The translations under genes and the position numbers were made by a program. The notes beneath the pieces are model-generated. The model was not told where the DNA came from and ran no database searches. It saw nothing but the letters and a program-made list of their open reading frames with translations. From Acidobacteriota bacterium (lineage in GTDB: Bacteria > Acidobacteriota > Terriglobia > 2-12-FULL-54-10), in contig JACPPJ010000025.1 in assembly GCA_016191085.1 (NCBI GenBank), positions 43,214 through 107,213 on the forward strand: a DNA stretch of 64,000 nt, given 5' to 3'. Within the stretch, counting starts at the first letter, position 1. Each line of letters begins with the position of its first letter. This document shows positions 54,840-64,000 of the stretch, piece by piece.

Positions 54840-57791
54840 TTGGGAAGGTTCCGAAGCATCATCCCGGCTGTGATTTTTGTTGTGCTGGCCGTGAGCGGGT
54901 TGCGTGTGTTCGGCGCGGACTTTGAAGGAGTTCCCGTTAATGAAATTCGCCATCGTCCGGAAGAAGCCGTGCAGCAGCCGCTCGGTCCTGCTGAGCTACA
55001 GGAACTGCTGCCGCAGAAGATCCACGAGCCTTACAGTTCGTCTAAGATCAGCGAAAGCATCCAGCGCCTTTACGCCACCGGCAGGTTCAGCGATGTTCAG
55101 GTTGACGCGAGCGGTGTCCCGAGCGGCGTAATCTTAACTTTCCTGACGAAAAGCGCGTACTTTGTCGGCGCGGTCGAGGTCCGGGGCGTGGAAGCGCCTC
55201 CGGGCGAAGGTCAATTGCGCAGCGCTACACACCTGGAGTTGGGGCGCTCGTTCTCCGAGGACGACATTCCTGCCGCAATCGAAAGCCTGCGCCGCGTCCT
55301 GCAGGACGATGGCTATTTTCAGGCGGAACTCACGCCGGCGTATAAGCGTGATCCAGAGACACAGCAAATCGACATCGCTTTTGACGTGAGGACCGGCGCC
55401 CGCGCGCGATTAGGATCCGTCCAATTCGGCGGCTCCCCCATCTTTTCACCGGAGAAGCTCATCCGGCAGGCGAAGTGGAAACGGGGGAGGCCGCTCACAT
55501 CTGCAATGGTCCAATCCGGACTAGAGCGCATTCGAAAGCTGTATCAGAAAGAAAACTACCTGGCCGCATCGTTGGGGGTTACTGCGAAACCCTTCGACGC
55601 TGAAAAGAATTCGGCGGATCTCGAGATAACCGTACAGCCGGGAACACAGATCAGCATTTCCATTTCCGGTGCGTCACTTAGCCGGTCCACGCTGAAGCGG
55701 CTTGTGCCGGTGTTTCAGGAGGGCGCCCTGGACGATGATTTGCTGGAGGAAGGCGAACGCAATCTCATAGAATATTTTCAAACGCGCGGTTATTTTGACG
55801 TAAGCATACACCGCGAGCGGAAACAAAATTCGCCTTCTCAGACGGCGGTCGAATTCATCGTTCATCAAGGCATGCGTCAAAAACTGGAGGAAATACGTAT
55901 CACAGGTAACCGGTATTTCAGCACCGACGCTCTTCGCGAACGCATGAGGATCGAGCCGGTAGGCTTTGGGCTTCCCTATGGCCGGTTCAGCTCCAAGCTG
56001 CTGGCCGCGGATCTAGAGTCGCTGAGGACGCTATACGACAAGAACGGATTCTCGGCGGCCGAGATCACCTCGAAGCTGGAAACTCCGGAAGGCTCGGAGC
56101 GCTACTTGAAAGTGACGATTTCGGTTCGTGAAGGTCAGCAGAGCCGAGTCGGCAGCTTCTCCTTCCTGGGCAACCACTCGTTTCCGCAGCCCGTCTTGGA
56201 GAGTCTCATCAACGGAGGAAGGGGCCAGCCTTACAGTCCTTCTGTGATAACATCCGACGGCGACAATCTGCTCACCTTCTACTTCGATGAAGGATTCCCG
56301 CGTGCCAAGTTCCGATTCAACGAGACGCCGGCCGCAGATAAACAGCGCCTTGACGTTCAGTACGTAATTGACGAGGGGCAGCGCGAATACGTTGGTCACA
56401 CCTACGTTCATGGTCTCGAACACACCAGGCGTGGCGTGGTCAATCGCGAACTGCAATTCCGCGACGGCGCGCCGCTGAGCCAAAGCGAATTGCTGGACAC
56501 GCAGCGCCGCCTCTATGACCTGAGCATCTTCAACCGTGTCGAAGTGGCGGTACAAAACCCCGAGGGGCGGGAAAATCAAAGAAACGTTCTGGTGTATCTC
56601 GAGGAAGCACGCCGCTACGCGCTGAAGATCGGGCTGGGAGCGGAGGTGGGCCGCTTCGGCGGATCAGCGGCGGACCGCACGAATGTACAAGGTGAAAACG
56701 AATTCAGCCCGGACGTTTCTTTTCAGGTCACCAGACTCGGCATGGGAGGCAGACCACACACGGCATCCGTCAGCGGGCGTTTCAGCACACTGCAGAAGCG
56801 CGCCGGAATCACGTACACTGCGCCTCGGCTTTTCAATCATCCCAGACTCGAGGGCAGCGCCCGGGCGTTTTTTGATGAGACCCGCGACGTGCGTACGTTT
56901 ACGGCCCGCCGCGCTGAGGGATCTTTGCAGTTCGAGGAGAAGAAGAGCAAAATCACCACTTTGCTTTCGCGTTACGCATACCGGCGCGTCACAGTAGATA
57001 CCGACACTCTGAAGATCACCGAAACTGAAATACCCATATTGGCTCGCCCGATATTAGTTGGCATGCTTAATCAGACTATCATCCGCGATACGCGAGACAA
57101 TCCGGCCGACTCGCATCAGGGCGTGTTCACGTCCGCCGATGTTGGACTGGCGGCCAAGCAACTCGGATCTCAGGCCAGCTTCGCCAGAGTGCTGCTGCAG
57201 AATTCATCGTACTATCCGTTTAGTTCGCGGCTGGTATTCGCCCGCTCGACGCAATTCGGCGTGCAAAGCCCGTTTGGAAGCGGCCGCGCCGTGGAACTGC
57301 CCTCCCAGACGGGTCAGCCTGCTGAGCGGATTGTTACGAAAGAAATCCCCATTGCGGAGCATTTCTTTTCCGGCGGCAGCAACTCTCATCGCGGCTTCGC
57401 CGTAAACCAGGCCGGCCCCCGTGACCCTGTTACGGGGTTTCCGTTGGGCGGAAACGCGCTGCTTCTCAACTCGCTCGAACTGCGCTTTCCCATCTGGAGG
57501 AACAGCATCGGCGGTGCGCTCTTCCATGATGCGGGCAACGTCTTTACGCGTGCCAGCGACATCAGCCTTCGCCAGCACCAAAAGAGCCGCCAGGATTTCA
57601 ATTACGTATCCCACGCACTTGGTTTCGGATTGCGCTACAGAACGCCGGTTGGACCTATTCGCCTGGACTTGGGCTACAATCTGAACCCTACCCGATTTAC
57701 AACTCCCGACACGAATAACGTAGACCGATCACCCCAACCGCAAAGATTGGCGCGTTGGCAGTTGCTGTTCAGCATTGGGCAGAGTTTTTGA
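54840..57791 (+). CDS. BamA/TamA family (Omp85) outer membrane protein with POTRA repeats
   Basis: Multiple POTRA-like units; GNRYFSTDALRERM; C-terminal GPIRLDLGYNLNP...LFSIGQSF. Confidence 0.93.
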   Translation: MGRFRSIIPAVIFVVLAVSGLRVFGADFEGVPVNEIRHRPEEAVQQPLGPAELQELLPQKIHEPYSSSKISESIQRLYATGRFSDVQVDASGVPSGVILTFLTKSAYFVGAVEVRGVEAPPGEGQLRSATHLELGRSFSEDDIPAAIESLRRVLQDDGYFQAELTPAYKRDPETQQIDIAFDVRTGARARLGSVQFGGSPIFSPEKLIRQAKWKRGRPLTSAMVQSGLERIRKLYQKENYLAASLGVTAKPFDAEKNSADLEITVQPGTQISISISGASLSRSTLKRLVPVFQEGALDDDLLEEGERNLIEYFQTRGYFDVSIHRERKQNSPSQTAVEFIVHQGMRQKLEEIRITGNRYFSTDALRERMRIEPVGFGLPYGRFSSKLLAADLESLRTLYDKNGFSAAEITSKLETPEGSERYLKVTISVREGQQSRVGSFSFLGNHSFPQPVLESLINGGRGQPYSPSVITSDGDNLLTFYFDEGFPRAKFRFNETPAADKQRLDVQYVIDEGQREYVGHTYVHGLEHTRRGVVNRELQFRDGAPLSQSELLDTQRRLYDLSIFNRVEVAVQNPEGRENQRNVLVYLEEARRYALKIGLGAEVGRFGGSAADRTNVQGENEFSPDVSFQVTRLGMGGRPHTASVSGRFSTLQKRAGITYTAPRLFNHPRLEGSARAFFDETRDVRTFTARRAEGSLQFEEKKSKITTLLSRYAYRRVTVDTDTLKITETEIPILARPILVGMLNQTIIRDTRDNPADSHQGVFTSADVGLAAKQLGSQASFARVLLQNSSYYPFSSRLVFARSTQFGVQSPFGSGRAVELPSQTGQPAERIVTKEIPIAEHFFSGGSNSHRGFAVNQAGPRDPVTGFPLGGNALLLNSLELRFPIWRNSIGGALFHDAGNVFTRASDISLRQHQKSRQDFNYVSHALGFGLRYRTPVGPIRLDLGYNLNPTRFTTPDTNNVDRSPQPQRLARWQLLFSIGQSF

Positions 57792-58438
57792 TGGGCATAC
57801 CGCGCAAAATCGTGTTGGCGCTCTTATGCGCAACTTCGCTGCGGGCGGAGATTGTGGATCGTGTAGTGGCCACCGTTGACGGCCATGTATTAACGTTCAG
57901 TGCCGCGCTGGCGGAAGCTAATTATCAGGCATTCCGCAGCCGTAGCGAGCCGGTTGTCACGTTGGAAGGCGACGCGCTGAAAACCGTCATCTCAAAATTG
58001 GCCGACCAGCAACTGCTCCAGAACGAGAAAGCAAACTCGCCGTATTCGGCTCCGGATACCGGCGAGGCAGAACGCGCCATACAAAGCCTTCGACAGCGAT
58101 TCCCCGGCGCCGCGGAATTCCAGCGCGAGCTGGTGCGTTACAACTTGAACGAACAATGGTTGCTCCAGCGGTTGAAGCTGGAAACCTCGATTTTGGGATT
58201 CATTGATTACCGCCTCCGTCCGCAGGCGCGCGTGTCGCCGGCTGCCATTGAAACGTATTACCGCAATGTTCTGCTGCCGCAGTTGGCCAAGCAGGGCGAG
58301 AGGAATGCTCCGCCCCTTGCCCAGGTAAGCGGCGAAATTGAGCGGATACTCACGGAGCAGGAAATCAATCAGCTCCTGGACGAATGGCTGATGGAACTTC
58401 GAAGCCGGTCCAGGATCAGAATTGTCGGCGGCCGGTAA
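57791..58438 (+). CDS. SurA-N-like periplasmic chaperone without an evident PPIase domain
   Basis: Signal peptide; IVDRVVATVDGHVLTFSAALAEANYQ; TGA/ATG overlap with upstream omp85. Confidence 0.75.
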   Translation: MGIPRKIVLALLCATSLRAEIVDRVVATVDGHVLTFSAALAEANYQAFRSRSEPVVTLEGDALKTVISKLADQQLLQNEKANSPYSAPDTGEAERAIQSLRQRFPGAAEFQRELVRYNLNEQWLLQRLKLETSILGFIDYRLRPQARVSPAAIETYYRNVLLPQLAKQGERNAPPLAQVSGEIERILTEQEINQLLDEWLMELRSRSRIRIVGGR

Positions 58439-58565
58439 AGTTGCTGGCCACGGCGAGCAAAAGCGGTCGCCGGTGGCTACTCACGATTACCGACGGAATC
58501 CGAGCCGCGACCGGAAGGGAGCGGCCGGGGCGGATTTTTGAACAACCTGCTAACGCGTTACTCAG

Positions 58566-61500
58566 ATGCCAAGCGCTGAACCAAAAAAGAAACGGTGGAC
58601 GCCCCTCAGGCTCAGCCTGTGGGCTGCCGTGGCGCTGCTGGTGCTGCTGATCATCTCAACCGTGATCTTCACACGCAGCGCTTGGTTTCAGGCATCGATT
58701 CAGCGACGGGTAATAGCCGCCATGGAGAAGGCAACCGGTGCGCGGGTTGAGTTGCAGCGGTTTGCGTTCGACCCGATAGCGCTGAGCGTAACGTTGCACG
58801 GCCTGACAGTGCATGGGCGCGAACGCGCGGCTGAGCCGCCACTCTTTACGGCGGAGCTGGTCGAGATGAGCTGGAGGATGCTCTCGATCTGGCGGCCGCG
58901 AGGCGATTTCCGCAGCTTGCGGCTTTGGAATCCACAGGTTTATCTCGCTCTTTACGACGACGGCTCAAATAATCTTCCCACCCCTGTCGAGCCAAACCGC
59001 GATCCCAACTGGCCGGTCCAATTACTAAATATGCGCGTGCAGCGCCTTCAAGCCTTGCGCGGTCGGATGCAGTTGCAGGCGCATGGCGAGGCGAAGATTC
59101 TTCCGCTCGATTTTCGAGCTGAGCAGTTCCATCTCGACATGAGCTATGATCCGCAATCGCCGCGGTATTCCGGCAAGGTAAATTTTCAAAAAGTGCTGCT
59201 GGCGCGTTCAGCCGAAGCGCGCCTGGCCGCGAATGGAACACTCCAGTTTGCGTTGTATTCGCAAAAGCTGGAGATCGAGTCGATGGAATTGCGAACTCCC
59301 GGCTCGCACGTGTCGGCGCAGGTGCTGCTCGAGAACTTCCGTGCGCCGAACCTCCGGTTTCACTATGATGCGAGAGTTGACTGGAGCGAAGCTGCCGAAT
59401 TCCTCGGCAGCTCCGGGTGGAAAGGTGAAACAGCGTGGCAAGGTGACGGTAGCTACACGGAACGCGGGTGGCAGTTTCAAGGACCAGCTTCAACGCGAGC
59501 CAGCAGCATGGGCTTCCAATCGCGCCCTGTCTCGGTGCCATGGAGCGGCACAGCTTCCGTGAAGCTGACTCAAACCCGCACTTCCACCGAGACCGACGAT
59601 TCAAGTTCGTGGCGCGCCGAAATTGAGAACGTGAACGTCAGCACTCTGGGAGGTCGGTTGACGGGCGGAGGTCTTATTGATGTTGCACCGGCGCCTGCAA
59701 CCCGCCTCGAATTGAAAACGGATCACATCAGCGTGGCCGCCTTGGCGCGCCTGCTGCGCAACGCTCCAGGGCACGTCGCACCGATAGCAACGCAGCTTGC
59801 CGGCTATCTTTCCGGACCGATCACTGTAGCGTTTAGCGGCGTTAACGACGTTCGCGCGAGCGTGGATTGGCGGGTCGAACCCTCATCGGTGGTGCCCGCC
59901 GGGTTCCAGCCTGTCTCGGGTGTGCTGCGAGGCAGCTACCGCGCGGCGCGAAATCATTTTGAGATCCAGGACAGTTCTCTCAACATCTCCGACGCCTCTA
60001 TTACGGCTGACGGATGGGTGGATCAGGGCGATTCCACACTAATACTTACCATCGACGCGCCAAGATCTGACCGGTTTTGGGACTTACTAAATGAGCTGTG
60101 GAAGAACACGACGAAGATACCGGTCAGGCCGCGCGGTCCCGTCAACGCAACCCTCCAATGGTCCGGCGGCGCAGCGTCGCCCAGGGTTAGCGGCGATGTG
60201 CAGCTTTCCGATTTCGAATATGAGAATTTGCAATGGGACAATTTCGCCGGCCACTTTGATCTGCATCTGCCTGCGTCTGCACCGATCGCTCTGCCCCTAT
60301 TGCGCCGGCGAACTGCGGTCCCCAACACGCCCGCGTCTCCCGTTACAACACTGAAAATTGAAAACGGCAAGCTCCTTCGCAACGGTGCGGCCCTTGGTTT
60401 CAACGCCTCTTTAGAACTGGCGAATTCGCACATAACTCGCCAGAGCCCGTTCTCGATAGCAGCTTCATTGCGCGATTTCAACCTGGCAGAGTTCGAAAAG
60501 CTTGCCGCCGTCTGGTTCCCGGCTGCAACTCCCCTTCCGGCAAAGGGCATCCTCAGCGGATCTTTCCAGGCGTCGGGCACGCGCGAAAAGCCAAGCGGAA
60601 AGGGCGCAGTCGAACTGACGGCGGCGGAACTCTATGGCGAACCATTCGACAAAGTGACTGCTCAAATCGCGCTCGACCCAGCCGGGAAACTGGCGTTCCG
60701 GCAACTTCGTCTGAAAAAAGGCAGGGGCAACATACAAGGTGATCTCTCGATAGGCTTGCACGACAAGCAATATCGTTTTTCGCTTACCGCGTCGCAAATC
60801 GCTACAGCGGAGTTGCAGACCTTGCGCGCACGCGTGCCTGCTGGCATCCTCTCGGCAAAGCTCGCGGGGGATGGAAATCTCAACCGCCCGGCGGCGCAGG
60901 GGCAGTTGGAGCTGTCGAACCTGCACGCGGGCGGCCGCCAGGACGGACACGTGTCCGTCACCATCAATGCGCATGACGGACAAGCGCAGCTCGTGAGCAC
61001 CGGCACTATATTAGGCGGCCAACTGGAGGGCAGCGGGACAGTCCACCTGCAACGGCCGTTCCCGTTTACCAGTCAGATCACATTCACAGATTTGGACCCG
61101 CTTCCATTTTTCGGTGAGGCTCGCAAGGTTGCCGAGTCTTTGGAAGTGAACACGGCCGGAACGGTGCGGGTGCAAGGAAAACTCGATGACCTGCGATCGA
61201 CGCGAGCCGCTGGCGAGATCAGCGATTTGAAGGGCGCCGCCGGGCCGGTCGCCTTTCGAAATGCACAGCCAGTGCCGTTCGCCTATGTGAACGAGGTGGT
61301 CACGCTGGACAGTGTGCACTTAGTCGCAAAGGATACGGACCTGGAGGCCGCCGGCACCGTCTCCCTGGCCGGCGGCCAGACGATGAACATCGCGGTCAAA
61401 GGTCACTTGGACCTTTCTGCTTTTCAGGCTATGGCTCCAGACCTTGCCGCCTCCGGCAAAGCCTCATTGGACGCGATATTAAGTGGCACGTGGCAACACC

Positions 61501-62660
61501 CAGCGTGGCGAGGGCGCCTACGAGTTTCCGATGCCGCGCTACGTTATGGAACGCTTCCTAACGGGTTGACAAAGCTCAACGGAACGCTGGTCTTTGATGG
61601 GAATCGCGCCACGCTGGAAAATGTTGTCGGCGAATCGGGTGGCGGCTCGATCGCGTTCGGTGGTGTCTTGAGTTACCTCGAGAGCACCGGGCTGGCCATG
61701 CAGCTTACCGCGGATGTTTCCAACGTGCGAGTCCGGTACCCCGAGGGAATCAGCACCTGGATCGGTGGTCGTGTTATTTTGAACGGCTCATCGCGGGGCA
61801 GCACGCTGGGTGGGAAGCTGATCATCAGCAAACAAACCGCGAGCCCCGACTTTGATATCGGATCTGTGCTAAGCAGTCGCAAGGACCAGCCGCTGGCGCG
61901 CGTCAAATCAAGAGCGTTGCAGAACCTGCGGCTGGATGTTCAGATCGTCTCCGCACCGGACGTTTCTCTGGAGACCACTACCGCAAAGAACCTCCGTGGA
62001 GACGTGGATCTGCGAATTCAGGGCAGTATCGATCATCCCTCATGGTTAGGCCGGATCAGCGTGCTGCAAGGTGAGGTGACGATCGGGGGCAGACGCTATC
62101 TGGCGGATCGTGGAGAGTTGACCTTCTCCAACCCGTTCCGCATCGAGCCGACCTTAAACCTTCAGGTTCGAGCGCGCGTAGAGCAATACGACATCAGGTT
62201 GAGTTTCGCTGGGCCGCTGGACCGTTTGACAGTCACTTACAGTTCCGATCCGCCGTTGCCTACAACTGAGATTCTGGCTCTACTGGTGGCCGGCAGTTCG
62301 TATGCCGCGAGTATAAGGCCGTCCGTGCCCGGCACAACCCCTCAGGTCGGCGCCAGTTCCTTGCTGTCGCAAGCACTGAGCGAGCAAATGAGCAACCGCC
62401 TGGACCGTATTTTTGGCTCTGGTCACATTCGCGTTGACCCGCAGATCGCCGGTTTCGGCAGGCCCGCAAACGCGAACGTAGCGCTGGAACAGCACATCAA
62501 GGACAACTTGACGCTGCTCTACGTCACGAACGTTACTTCGGCGCAGCAGAGAATCATCCAGGCCGAGCTAACGCTCAGTCCTCGCTTCTCCGTCACGGCA
62601 ATTCGGGATCAAAATGGATTGGTGGGAGTGAACTTCCAGATCAGCTTGCGGTTTCGTTGA
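58566..62660 (+). CDS. TamB-type translocation/assembly module protein (DUF490)
   Basis: 1364 aa beta-rich; N-terminal TM; C-terminal LDRLTVTYSSDPPLPTTEILALLVAG. Confidence 0.92.
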   Translation: MPSAEPKKKRWTPLRLSLWAAVALLVLLIISTVIFTRSAWFQASIQRRVIAAMEKATGARVELQRFAFDPIALSVTLHGLTVHGRERAAEPPLFTAELVEMSWRMLSIWRPRGDFRSLRLWNPQVYLALYDDGSNNLPTPVEPNRDPNWPVQLLNMRVQRLQALRGRMQLQAHGEAKILPLDFRAEQFHLDMSYDPQSPRYSGKVNFQKVLLARSAEARLAANGTLQFALYSQKLEIESMELRTPGSHVSAQVLLENFRAPNLRFHYDARVDWSEAAEFLGSSGWKGETAWQGDGSYTERGWQFQGPASTRASSMGFQSRPVSVPWSGTASVKLTQTRTSTETDDSSSWRAEIENVNVSTLGGRLTGGGLIDVAPAPATRLELKTDHISVAALARLLRNAPGHVAPIATQLAGYLSGPITVAFSGVNDVRASVDWRVEPSSVVPAGFQPVSGVLRGSYRAARNHFEIQDSSLNISDASITADGWVDQGDSTLILTIDAPRSDRFWDLLNELWKNTTKIPVRPRGPVNATLQWSGGAASPRVSGDVQLSDFEYENLQWDNFAGHFDLHLPASAPIALPLLRRRTAVPNTPASPVTTLKIENGKLLRNGAALGFNASLELANSHITRQSPFSIAASLRDFNLAEFEKLAAVWFPAATPLPAKGILSGSFQASGTREKPSGKGAVELTAAELYGEPFDKVTAQIALDPAGKLAFRQLRLKKGRGNIQGDLSIGLHDKQYRFSLTASQIATAELQTLRARVPAGILSAKLAGDGNLNRPAAQGQLELSNLHAGGRQDGHVSVTINAHDGQAQLVSTGTILGGQLEGSGTVHLQRPFPFTSQITFTDLDPLPFFGEARKVAESLEVNTAGTVRVQGKLDDLRSTRAAGEISDLKGAAGPVAFRNAQPVPFAYVNEVVTLDSVHLVAKDTDLEAAGTVSLAGGQTMNIAVKGHLDLSAFQAMAPDLAASGKASLDAILSGTWQHPAWRGRLRVSDAALRYGTLPNGLTKLNGTLVFDGNRATLENVVGESGGGSIAFGGVLSYLESTGLAMQLTADVSNVRVRYPEGISTWIGGRVILNGSSRGSTLGGKLIISKQTASPDFDIGSVLSSRKDQPLARVKSRALQNLRLDVQIVSAPDVSLETTTAKNLRGDVDLRIQGSIDHPSWLGRISVLQGEVTIGGRRYLADRGELTFSNPFRIEPTLNLQVRARVEQYDIRLSFAGPLDRLTVTYSSDPPLPTTEILALLVAGSSYAASIRPSVPGTTPQVGASSLLSQALSEQMSNRLDRIFGSGHIRVDPQIAGFGRPANANVALEQHIKDNLTLLYVTNVTSAQQRIIQAELTLSPRFSVTAIRDQNGLVGVNFQISLRFR

Positions 62661-62741
62661 CACAGGTACAGGGCTCCGGTCACTACTCGAATCAGCTACG
62701 CGGAACGCCTGTCCCGGCGTCCCGCGTGCTCCAACATAGCA

Positions 62742-63584
62742 CTACAGATTCAGCGGTTGTGCCAGCGTGAAGTCCAGCCGAGACTCGGATGGAACCTTCA
62801 CCTGTTCACCATGGGTTGCGAGTTGAACCGCAGTTCCCGCGCCCGCGCCAGTGGCGGCGCCAATGGCGGCTCCTTTGCCTCCACCAGCAATAGCACCGAT
62901 GGTTGCGCCCAAGGCAGCTCCAATGCCGGCGCGAGTCGCTGTCTGCTTCCCGCGTGACGAACCGGATTGTGTCACCTCGCTGGTGGTCATCTCATATCTG
63001 CGGCCTTGGACCGTGATATCCATCAGGACTAGGCTCAATTCAGAACGTCCTTTGATGCGCCCGGCCTCCTCTTTTGAAACCAATTTAACAGTCACGTCAG
63101 CGCCGCGGGGGACGACAGTTTCGCCGTTTACCATGAGTGGCTCATCCAGGCTGGCGCGATAGGTCTGCCCCATCTCGTCTGTGGCCGAATCCACCGGGTC
63201 AATCATGCGCACCGTTACGACGCTCCCGGCATGAATAGTAACTCCCAACTTCTTGGGAGCCGGGGCAGCGGTTCTGGATGGCGTGTCGGCCGCGGGCCTG
63301 GGTGTAAGCGGGGCCGAGACTTCCGCAAGCGGCCGGCGTGCGGGAGCGCTGGTCGTCGCGCTCTGCTCGGGTGGAGCAGGCGCGAATGTGATGCTGTTAA
63401 TCTCCGATACGGAGTACTCGCGCACTAATCCATTCACGGACATTCTGACTTTGGACTGATCTCCCCCTTGATACTTTCCAGTGATGGTCTGTCCATCCTT
63501 CAGCATCAGGACGTCTGCGGATACCATGAGGGACACGCAGCAAAGCAATAGCAGTAGCGGAACTACCCTCCGGATTTTACTCAT
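62742..63584 (-). CDS. secreted glycine-zipper protein
   Basis: Signal peptide; [36 protein letters not shown]. Confidence 0.75.
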   Translation of the reverse strand: MSKIRRVVPLLLLLCCVSLMVSADVLMLKDGQTITGKYQGGDQSKVRMSVNGLVREYSVSEINSITFAPAPPEQSATTSAPARRPLAEVSAPLTPRPAADTPSRTAAPAPKKLGVTIHAGSVVTVRMIDPVDSATDEMGQTYRASLDEPLMVNGETVVPRGADVTVKLVSKEEAGRIKGRSELSLVLMDITVQGRRYEMTTSEVTQSGSSRGKQTATRAGIGAALGATIGAIAGGGKGAAIGAATGAGAGTAVQLATHGEQVKVPSESRLDFTLAQPLNL

Positions 63585-63649
63585 TTAATCGTGTCTCCTT
63601 GAAAAAAAACGTGGAACCTTCCGATGAGCGTTTCGCTCTTTTACTATGA

Positions 63650-63842
63650 TGCGCCTGGCAGTATCGGCGGTCAAGGCAGTTTGACGGCCAGGCCATGTTT
63701 GCTTTCGGCAGGCGCACGAACAGCGGCGGGTCCTGAAGCAGACCTGGAATAGCCCCGGCGGCGCGAATGGCCTCTTCTGCCAGAACACGGTCGACCTGAT
63801 CGGGATCGGTTTCATAGCTGACGCTGACCGAAATCAGGAGTA
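63650..63842 (-). pseudogene. mechanosensitive channel (MscS-like) C-terminal remnant
   Basis: LLISVSVSYETDPDQVDRVLAEEAIRAAGAIPGLLQDPPLFVRLPKAN then degenerates. Confidence 0.55.
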
Positions 63843-63998
63843 TGAAATCAGATCACCACTGTGCCGCGCTTGATTCAGGACTAGGTGAACCGTAACAATT
63901 GATTCGGGAGTAATTCTTCGAGTTGGATCAAAGTACTTCCACTTCACGGGTTTGGGTTTTTTGTTGTATTGACGGATGTAGCGCATCAGCTTTCTTTT
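63834..63998 (-). mobile_element. IS630-like transposase C-terminal fragment (continues past window edge)
   Basis: KRKLMRYIRQYNKKPKPVKWKYFDPTRRITPESIVTVHLVLNQARHSGDLISYS*; pattern typical of IS630-type C-termini. Confidence 0.6.
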
Positions 63999-64000
63999 GA

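Overview
The window looks like chromosomal DNA from an Acidobacteriota (Solibacter/Bryobacter-like) genome. This is inferred from the TIGR03437-type domain, an Oar-like TonB-dependent protein, and an alternative complex III (act) plus cox supercluster. From left to right it contains: (1) an exopolysaccharide-type locus (GT2 glycosyltransferase and an unusual bactofilin-like beta-helix/YaiO-like barrel fusion) next to divergent Crp/Fnr paralogs, a PilZ protein and an HD-GYP protein with a degenerate receiver; (2) a small integrase module abutting tRNA-Leu(TAG) and a frameshifted glycoside-hydrolase-like gene; (3) a 13-kb actABCDEF-sco-coxBACD respiratory operon; (4) MFS, OM barrel, TIGR03437-domain, cytochrome c, a PPOX gene broken by a 22-bp tandem duplication, K+ channel, bactofilin, PMT, TonB-dependent, SLC13 and CPA2 genes; (5) a CzcCBA/CusA-type RND efflux operon; (6) a decayed molybdopterin oxidoreductase remnant, lipA, and a ThiF/MoeB gene; (7) a TamA/BamA - SurA-like - TamB operon; (8) MscS and IS630-like remnants at the right edge. 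The most notable non-coding signal is a dispersed ~130-bp multi-hairpin palindromic repeat (4 copies). Two copies bracket coxA, and one is interrupted by a 141-bp MITE-like element with ~15-bp terminal inverted repeats and a 4-bp TTCA target duplication. No CRISPR array, rRNA or obvious defence system was seen. All family calls are from reading the translations; no database search was run.
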